6,966 nt of DNA from an uncultured Bacteroidales bacterium (GTDB lineage Bacteria; Bacteroidota; Bacteroidia; Bacteroidales; P3): positions 1-6,966 of the forward strand of contig CALGCG010000079.1 in NCBI GenBank assembly GCA_937884485.1, written 5' to 3'. The position numbers were made by a program, and so were the translations under genes. This document shows, one piece after another, positions 1-5,192 of this stretch; position 1 is the stretch's first letter; each line of letters opens with the position of its first letter. The notes below the pieces were generated by a model. That model saw only the letters and a program-made list of their open reading frames with translations, was not told where the DNA came from and ran no database searches.

Positions 1-88
1 CTGTATATAGGAACTATATGAGAAGTATATAAGAAGTATATAGGAAGGGGCGAAGTTGGGGCGAAGTTGGGGCGAGGAGGAGGCGGGG
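1..88. repeat. Degenerate 11-bp tandem repeat array
   Basis: The sequence keeps an 11-bp period from the window edge to about position 80. Two exact copies of agaagtatata lie at 21-31 and 32-42, preceded by related, diverged units. In the same phase the unit then changes to ggggcgaagtt at 47-57 and 58-68, with a partial copy at 69-75. The array therefore has an AT-rich half and a G-rich half with one common period. No ORF with recognisable protein similarity runs through it. It lies directly upstream of the promoter of the caspase-like gene and may continue to the left of the window. Function unknown; it could be a slippage-generated spacer or a set of helically phased sites. Confidence 0.7.
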
Positions 89-107
89 GGAGTGAGAAAA
101 AAAAAAT

Positions 108-138
108 TTTGTCATATTGGGTTAGTTTTGTATCTTTG
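108..138 (+). promoter_or_regulatory. Bacteroidetes-type promoter of the caspase-like gene
   Basis: A TTTG -33 element at 108-111 is followed after exactly 19 nt by TATCTTTG at 131-138, matching the Bacteroidetes primary sigma consensus TTTG-N19-TAnnTTTG. Transcription would start near 143, giving a leader of about 40 nt before the ATG at 185. The leader ends in an A-rich stretch (aaaaagaaacaga) with no Shine-Dalgarno motif, as is usual in this phylum. Confidence 0.75.
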
Positions 139-184
139 CATTTTGAATGTTTTGTGAATATCAATTGTAATAAAAAGAAACAGA

Positions 185-1951
185 ATGAAAAAGATAGTAC
201 TCGTTGTAGCCGTTGTGCTGATGTGTGTGCCTGCGGAGGCGCAGAAGGGTGAGCGCTTGCTGAACCGTCGATACCAGAATGAGATTCGGGACTCGCTGAG
301 CGGTGTGATGAAGGAGAGGGAGCGTGCGATGCAGCGCTATGCGGAGGAGACGCTGAGGGCGTTGCCTAACGAGGAGAAGCTCTACGACGAGAGCTATATA
401 ACGGTTGTGGCAGACCTGATAGACACGTTCTACGATGACGGGCGGATGCGGTTGGACCTGGTGTACAGGCTGAGCTACAACTGCAAGCACCTGGAGGGGT
501 GGACTGACGACTACGGTCTTGGTGCGTACGATGTGGACTCGTCGAATTCGTGCCGAGCGATCTGCGGGCTGACGCGGACGTTTCTGGAGAGGGAGCTGTC
601 GGACGTGCTGGAGGGTGGCCGAGAGGTTGAGGTGACGATTACGTCGACGGCCGACGGCACGGAGTTCACGAACAAGATAGAGTATGACGGCCGCTACGGG
701 GATTTCCGCTACTGCCCTGTGGTGTTCAACGGGGAGCGGCTGAGGATATCGGTGGACCGCACGACGGGCATCACGAACAACTGCCAGCTGGCGTACCTGC
801 GTGCGCAGGGAGTGAGGGCGTACCTGGAGGAGCACGTGGCGGCACTGCGAGGAGGGAGGAGCAGCTGGCGTTATGTGACGCAGTCGTACAAGGATTCGCT
901 GCACACGCACTACTACCGCCGCTCGATGATCGAGATGAGGGTGAACGATGTGTTCGGGGAGACGGTGGAGCGAATGCAGCGGCAGCGCATGCAGGACGAC
1001 TATGTGGACTACAATATACCGGTGACGACGCACCGGAGTGTGAACACGTATGTGCTGGTGATTGCGAACGAGAAGTACGATGCCGAGCTGATTCCCGACG
1101 TGCCGTATGCGCTGAACGACGGGGAGAAGGTGAGGGAGTACTGTGTGAGCGCTTTGGGGGTGCCGGAGCGTCAGGTGAAGCTGCTGCGCAACGCCACGAA
1201 GGGTGAGATTGAGCAGGAGGGCATCCACTGGCTGCAGGACCTGGCGCACGCTGTGGCGAAGAAGAACGGCGAGGGTGCGGAGCCTACGGCGGAGTTCATC
1301 GTGTACTACGCGGGTCACGGTTTTACGGACCTTGAGGGGGTGGCGTACCTGCTGCCGAACGGCATCAGGACGGAGGATATCGACGCGCTGCAGCGTGGCG
1401 GCGGGGGATGCAGGCTTTTCGGCTGTGGGAAGAAGAAGAGAGAGAAGGACACGATAGTGTACGACATAGTGCTGAGCAAGAAGGAGACGCGGAGGCTGGC
1501 GGAGCAGTGCCTGTCGTTGGAGTCGCTGTGTGCGTCGTTGAACAGCAAGACGGTGCCTGTGAAGAACCTGACGGTGGTGGTCGACGCGTCGTTTGACGGC
1601 AAGGGTCGCGACGGGAGGGCGCTGGTGCGTGCGGAGCGCAAGAAGGAGGAGAAGAAGAAGAGGAGAAAGGCGTCGCTGCGCAGCGACGCTGTGGTGCTGC
1701 TGGCGGCGGAATACGACAAGACGGCGTACAGCTTCGACCGCTACGAGCACGGATTCCTGACGTACTTCCTGCTGAAGGAGGTGAAGGACATGAGGGACGA
1801 CTTTTTCCGCATGGACTACGAGAGCATCTACGAGGATGTGGAGCGGAAGCTGAACAAGGAGAGCGCGCTGCAGAACAAGTGGCAGGAGGCGAGCGGCATT
1901 GCGGGAGGGAGGTACAAGGAGGATTGGAGGGGGATGAGGTTTGAAAATTGA
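185..1951 (+). CDS. Exported caspase-family (C14) protein, catalytic Cys replaced by Ser
   Basis: A 588-residue protein. Residues 1-19 form a signal peptide (MKK, hydrophobic core, AEA cleavage before Gln20), so it is exported. Residues ~87-257 look like a diverged OmpA-type domain: a strand (VEVTITSTADGTE, 148-160), a helix (NCQLAYLRAQGVRAYLEEH, 199-217) and a closing strand (RRSMIEMRVND, 245-255). Residues ~287-565 are a caspase-like domain. It has the first strand TYVLVIANEKYD, a YALNDGEKV helix start, the histidine motif YYAGHG (His378), and the late motif HGFLTYFLL (522-530). The strand that should end in the nucleophile (family pattern DACFSG) reads DASFDG (467-472), so the Cys position is Ser469, codon tcg. 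A Lys/Arg-rich linker (485-495) separates the large- and small-subunit-like parts. The start is set by the signal peptide and the promoter 47 nt upstream. The family is certain; activity is doubtful. Codons are strongly G-rich (Thr is mostly ACG). Confidence 0.88.
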   Translation: MKKIVLVVAVVLMCVPAEAQKGERLLNRRYQNEIRDSLSGVMKERERAMQRYAEETLRALPNEEKLYDESYITVVADLIDTFYDDGRMRLDLVYRLSYNCKHLEGWTDDYGLGAYDVDSSNSCRAICGLTRTFLERELSDVLEGGREVEVTITSTADGTEFTNKIEYDGRYGDFRYCPVVFNGERLRISVDRTTGITNNCQLAYLRAQGVRAYLEEHVAALRGGRSSWRYVTQSYKDSLHTHYYRRSMIEMRVNDVFGETVERMQRQRMQDDYVDYNIPVTTHRSVNTYVLVIANEKYDAELIPDVPYALNDGEKVREYCVSALGVPERQVKLLRNATKGEIEQEGIHWLQDLAHAVAKKNGEGAEPTAEFIVYYAGHGFTDLEGVAYLLPNGIRTEDIDALQRGGGGCRLFGCGKKKREKDTIVYDIVLSKKETRRLAEQCLSLESLCASLNSKTVPVKNLTVVVDASFDGKGRDGRALVRAERKKEEKKKRRKASLRSDAVVLLAAEYDKTAYSFDRYEHGFLTYFLLKEVKDMRDDFFRMDYESIYEDVERKLNKESALQNKWQEASGIAGGRYKEDWRGMRFEN

Positions 1952-1991
1952 AAATTGAAAATTGAAAATTAAAAATTAACAATTAACAATC
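1943..1991. repeat. Heptamer tandem array (GAAAATT type) overlapping a stop codon
   Basis: Seven consecutive 7-bp units: four exact GAAAATT (1943-1970), then AAAAATT, AACAATT and AACAATC (1971-1991). The first unit supplies the last two codons of the caspase-like gene (Glu, Asn), and its junction with the second supplies the TGA stop (1949-1951). Because 7 is not a multiple of 3 and the unit junction contains TGA, every forward frame meets a stop within 21 bp. No protein or RNA role is evident. Confidence 0.9.
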
Positions 1992-2025
1992 AAGGGGTTT
2001 GAATGGGGATTGGAGAGCGGGAGAG

Positions 2026-2043
2026 CGCGCCGCGAGCGGCGCG
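2026..2043 (+). other. GC-only 8-bp hairpin in the caspase/lyase intergenic region
   Basis: CGCGCCGC (2026-2033) and GCGGCGCG (2036-2043) are perfect reverse complements around a GA centre. In RNA this gives 7 closed G-C pairs and a CGAG tetraloop. No T-tract follows on either strand, so it is not a standard intrinsic terminator. It lies 74 nt after the upstream stop and 64 nt before the next ATG. It could stabilise the upstream mRNA 3' end, pause polymerase, or be a folded leader element of the lyase gene. Confidence 0.6.
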
Positions 2044-2067
2044 GCACGGGACAAAGGATATTGAAAA

Positions 2068-2074
2068 TATTTTG
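2068..2074 (+). promoter_or_regulatory. Weak -7-like element before the lyase gene
   Basis: TATTTTG has the TA and TTTG parts of the Bacteroidetes -7 element but only one intervening base instead of two, and no TTTG lies 19-20 nt upstream. It sits in a perfect palindrome AAAATATTTT (2064-2073). If used, it would give a leader of roughly 30 nt with an A-rich end (aaaaaaaaatataaagaa) before the ATG at 2108. It is a candidate only; the lyase may instead be read from the upstream promoter. Confidence 0.3.
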
Positions 2075-2107
2075 GATTAACAACTAATTAAAAAAAAATA
2101 TAAAGAA

Positions 2108-2980
2108 ATGGATAAACTGATTATCACTGCCGCCATTTGCGGCGCAGAAGTTACGAAAGAGCAGAACCCGAATGTGCCCTATACGGTTGAGGAGATTGTG
2201 AGGGAGGCGAAGAGCGCCGTGGATGCGGGCGCGGCTATTGTGCACCTGCATGTGCGCGAGGACGACGGCACGCCGACGCAGAACCACCAGCGCTTCCAGG
2301 AGTGCACGGAGGCGATCCTGAAGGAGTGCCCGAATGTGATCCTGATACCGAGCACGGGCGGTGCGGTGGGCATGACCCCCGACGAGCGCTTAGACAGCAC
2401 GAACACGACGCCCATTCCCGAGATGGCGACGCTGGACTGCGGCACATGCAATTTCGGCGACGACATCTTCGACAACACGATGCCGACGATGCGCGCTTTC
2501 GGCAAGAGGATGATTGAGAAGGGCATCAAGCCCGAGTACGAATGCTTCGAGATGGGGCACCTGGAGACAATAGTGCACATGGCGAAGAAGGGGCAGGTGC
2601 CGAGTGCGTTCGGAGTGAACGGACCCGACGGGAAACCGCTGCCGCTGGTGCCGATGCAGTTCAACTTTGTGCTGGGTGTGCTGGGTTGCGCGAGTGCGAC
2701 GGTGGACAACCTGGTGTGGATGGTGAAGAACATCCCTGCGGGGAGCACGTGGACGGCGACGGGCATTGGGCGCAACGCTTTCACGCTGGCAGCGCCGGCG
2801 ATTGTGATGGGCGGCAATGTGCGCGTTGGTTTCGAGGACAACCTGTACCTGGAGCGCGGCGTGCTGGCGAAGAGCAACGGCGAGCTGGTGGACAAGGTGG
2901 TCCGCATGGCGAAGCTGCTGGGGCGCCCGATAGCGACCAGCGACGAGGCGCGCGAGATACTGAGCCTGAAGAAGAGATAA
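2108..2980 (+). CDS. kce: Beta-keto acid cleavage enzyme (Kce / DUF849 family)
   Basis: A 290-residue cytoplasmic TIM-barrel lyase of the BKACE family (DUF849). The founding member, 3-keto-5-aminohexanoate cleavage enzyme, condenses acetyl-CoA with its substrate to give acetoacetate and 3-aminobutyryl-CoA in lysine fermentation. Visible motifs are the N-terminal strand ending ICGAE (Glu14), VHLHVR with metal ligands His46 and His48, the STGGA loop (Ser82), the MATLDCGTCNFGD segment (106-118), and VRVGFEDN (238-245) with Arg239, the third ligand Glu243 and Asp244. The histidines and Ser82 sit at the same numbers as in the characterised Kce from Cloacamonas; the Glu is 13 residues later, in line with 290 against about 276 residues. 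All key residues are present, so it should be active. Family members use several beta-keto acids, and no other lysine-pathway gene is in view, so the substrate is not settled. The A-rich leader supports this start. Confidence 0.9.
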   Translation: MDKLIITAAICGAEVTKEQNPNVPYTVEEIVREAKSAVDAGAAIVHLHVREDDGTPTQNHQRFQECTEAILKECPNVILIPSTGGAVGMTPDERLDSTNTTPIPEMATLDCGTCNFGDDIFDNTMPTMRAFGKRMIEKGIKPEYECFEMGHLETIVHMAKKGQVPSAFGVNGPDGKPLPLVPMQFNFVLGVLGCASATVDNLVWMVKNIPAGSTWTATGIGRNAFTLAAPAIVMGGNVRVGFEDNLYLERGVLAKSNGELVDKVVRMAKLLGRPIATSDEAREILSLKKR

Positions 2981-3008
2981 GAGTTAAGAGTTAAGAGTTA
3001 AGAGTTAA
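2974..3008. repeat. Heptamer tandem array (GAGTTAA type) spanning the lyase stop codon
   Basis: Four exact GAGTTAA units (2981-3008) follow a one-mismatch unit GAGATAA (2974-2980) that contains the last Arg codon and the TAA stop of the lyase gene. The unit gives a TAA in all three forward frames. The array occupies most of the 37-nt gap before the deiminase ATG at 3018, so copy-number change would alter only the spacing between the two genes. Its sequence is unrelated to the array at 1943-1991, but unit length and position relative to the stop are the same. Confidence 0.9.
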
Positions 3009-3017
3009 TCGGGATAC

Positions 3018-5192
3018 ATGAAGAAGGGACTGGTTTTGCTGGCGTGGGTGCTTGCCTGCGCGGGTGCGACGGGCCAGAGCCAGCAGACGAGCGCCGAGGA
3101 GTTGCAGCGGAGCTACCGCCAGACGGTGCACAAGCGCGACTTTTCGAAGCATCACTTGGAGAGCCGTTTTCCGCTGAAGAGCAAGGCGATTGCCACGAAG
3201 GGGGACGGCGAGAAGAGCCTGCCGGAGGACAGGGTGTGGTTTCCGGGCGAATGGGAAGAGGTGAAGGCTATCTGCGTCACCCCTTTCTACAACTACCAAG
3301 TGCCGGGCCACGAGGGCGACAACACGTGGAGGGCTGAGCCGCTGGTGAGCGGCTATGCCGACTACCTGCAGTATACCCGCTACGGCTGGCAGCAGCGTGG
3401 GATGGGCCCCTACAGCGCGACGATGGATACGACGACGTCCTTCGGCCGCGTGTTCTTCTACCTGATGGACGGCATCCAGCTTGGTGGCGCAGAGGCGTGG
3501 GTGCGCGTGGAGAGACCCGCCGACACGGCGAAGGTGCTCCGCACGCTGACCCGACTGAACCTGCGCCACGAGAGGGTGCGGTTCATCGTCGGCCCGGGCA
3601 ATTCGTTCTGGTACCGCGACTGCGGCCCGATAGCATTCTACTATGGCGACCAGGACAGTGTGGGCATGCTGGACTTCACGTACTATCCCGACCGAGCGCT
3701 TGACGACTCGCTGCCGTCGCTGATACACTGGCAGATGGGTATTCCAAACTACCAGACGAGCATTGAGTGGGAAGGAGGCAACTGCCTGGTGGACGGAGCG
3801 GGGATGGTGCTTTCGAGCGACGCCATCTACAGCAGCAATGAAGACGGCTACGGCCCGTTGGCGTGGGACGGCGAGGACCCCAACAGCATTGGCTTCACGG
3901 CGAGCACGCCCCTGAGCAAGTCGCAGGTGCGCGAGGCGCTGCACGACCTGCTGGGGCAGAGGGCCACATATGTGCTGCCCGCCTACCACTATGACGGAGG
4001 CACGGGCCATGTGGACCTCTATGCCGACGCATGGGACGAGAACGGTTTTGTTTTCACGAAGATGCCGAGCAACTACAGTTCGTGGACCGACTATCGAATA
4101 GGGCAGAAGAACATCGACAGCCTCTGCTCGTACAAGAGTGTCTTCAACCGCGACTACTACACGATGGGCGAGCTGCCGTTTCCGTCGACGGACAACGGAG
4201 GCAACTTCAGCAGTCAGACGCTGTACGACCAGCAGTACACGCGCACCTACTCGAACCACACGTTTGTGAACAACGTGATCCTGCAGCCGTGTTTCTCGAG
4301 GGTGGAGAACGGAGAACCCTCAGCCCAGTGGGATCGCGACAACATGGTGGCTATCCATCAGGCCTATCCGGGCTACACGATTTATCCGATCGACGTGCGA
4401 GAGTTCGACGGTAGCGGCGGAGCCATCCACTGCGTCACGAAGCAGATACCGGCCGACAATCCCATCCGCATCCTGCACAAGAACCTCCATGGCATCTACC
4501 GCACGGGCGGTGGCGTCGCCACGCTGCCCGTCAGCGCTGTCATCACCAATCGCAGCGGCATAGCCCATGCCGAGTTCAACTGGCGCATGCCGTTTGGACC
4601 CGACACCACATGGCACACCATCAACCTTGCGGCCAACGGCAACCGCTTCTATGGCGACCTTCCGCTCTTGGCCGACACATCAGTCAACCTGGAGTATTAC
4701 ATCAGCGCCACCAGCAACAACGGCAAGACCATCACCAAACCCATGACTGCAAACCAGGGAGGCTACTACTTCTTCTACTACGACAATGAGGTCGACACCA
4801 CTGTTGTGTTCGACAGCAGCTTCTTCGACTACGACACCCTGCCGATGCCTGCCGAGAACATCACCTTCACCTTCTCCACCACATGGACCACCCCGGACAG
4901 CGACACGGCTCGTCCGCTGGGTATTGAGACCGTGGAGACGGAGGAGAACTTCGGCCAGTTCTATCCCAATCCCGCCACCGACGAGGCCAAGCTGACCATC
5001 GACCTTGGCGACGGACAGACCTACACGGTCAGCATCATCGACCAGAGCGGCCGCACCATCCACACCAGCAGTCTGATGGCCGCAGGCCACATCGAATACA
5101 CCATCAACGCCGGCAAGCTGGCTTCGGGGGTGTACAACGTGGTCTTCAGCAGCAAGGATGCCCGCGTGGTGAGACGCTTAATCGTGAAGTAA
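3018..5192 (+). CDS. Secreted peptidylarginine-deiminase-like protein with T9SS sorting domain
   Basis: A 724-residue member of the agmatine deiminase/Porphyromonas-type PAD family (PF04371), expected to hydrolyse arginine guanidino groups to citrulline and ammonia. Residues 1-19 are a signal peptide. The catalytic domain spans ~80-490, with SFWYRD (Trp198, Arg200, Asp201), GHVDL (His331, Asp333), TYSNHTF (Asn413) and GAIHCVT (nucleophile Cys472); this is the full Asp-His-Asn-Cys set of P. gingivalis PPAD. Residues ~490-600 form an Ig-like beta domain ending in LEYYISA, as in PPAD. Residues ~645-724 are a type IX sorting domain (FYPNPA, LASGVYNVV, RRLIVK terminus), so it is expected to cross the outer membrane and be released or anchored. 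It is longer than PPAD (about 556), with an N-terminal extension and an insert (~350-410) between His331 and Asn413. The leader lacks both an A-rich stretch and a clear Shine-Dalgarno; with 37 nt to the lyase, co-transcription is likely. Base skew reverses near 4380. A cytoplasmic agmatine deiminase is ruled out by the export signals. Confidence 0.88.
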   Translation: MKKGLVLLAWVLACAGATGQSQQTSAEELQRSYRQTVHKRDFSKHHLESRFPLKSKAIATKGDGEKSLPEDRVWFPGEWEEVKAICVTPFYNYQVPGHEGDNTWRAEPLVSGYADYLQYTRYGWQQRGMGPYSATMDTTTSFGRVFFYLMDGIQLGGAEAWVRVERPADTAKVLRTLTRLNLRHERVRFIVGPGNSFWYRDCGPIAFYYGDQDSVGMLDFTYYPDRALDDSLPSLIHWQMGIPNYQTSIEWEGGNCLVDGAGMVLSSDAIYSSNEDGYGPLAWDGEDPNSIGFTASTPLSKSQVREALHDLLGQRATYVLPAYHYDGGTGHVDLYADAWDENGFVFTKMPSNYSSWTDYRIGQKNIDSLCSYKSVFNRDYYTMGELPFPSTDNGGNFSSQTLYDQQYTRTYSNHTFVNNVILQPCFSRVENGEPSAQWDRDNMVAIHQAYPGYTIYPIDVREFDGSGGAIHCVTKQIPADNPIRILHKNLHGIYRTGGGVATLPVSAVITNRSGIAHAEFNWRMPFGPDTTWHTINLAANGNRFYGDLPLLADTSVNLEYYISATSNNGKTITKPMTANQGGYYFFYYDNEVDTTVVFDSSFFDYDTLPMPAENITFTFSTTWTTPDSDTARPLGIETVETEENFGQFYPNPATDEAKLTIDLGDGQTYTVSIIDQSGRTIHTSSLMAAGHIEYTINAGKLASGVYNVVFSSKDARVVRRLIVK

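Noticed and set aside
161..1750. 529-codon open frame on the - strand opposite the caspase-like gene
   Set aside because: Arg/Leu/His/Val-rich translation without any domain, signal or motif. It arises because the G-rich codon use of the + strand gene leaves few stops on the other strand. A second such frame lies at 2991-4259 (-), opposite the deiminase.
2026..2043. GC hairpin as an intrinsic terminator of the caspase-like gene
   Set aside because: No T-run follows on either strand; kept only as an unexplained hairpin.
1943..3008. Heptamer arrays as a possible CRISPR array
   Set aside because: Units are 7 bp and directly abutting, with no spacers and no cas genes.
3018..5192. Deiminase as a cytoplasmic agmatine deiminase of polyamine synthesis
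   Set aside because: It has a signal peptide, an Ig-like domain and a T9SS sorting domain, none of which occur in the housekeeping enzyme.
2108..5192. Lyase plus deiminase as a dedicated lysine/arginine catabolic operon
   Set aside because: Close spacing supports co-transcription, but no other gene of either pathway is in view, so a shared pathway is only a guess.
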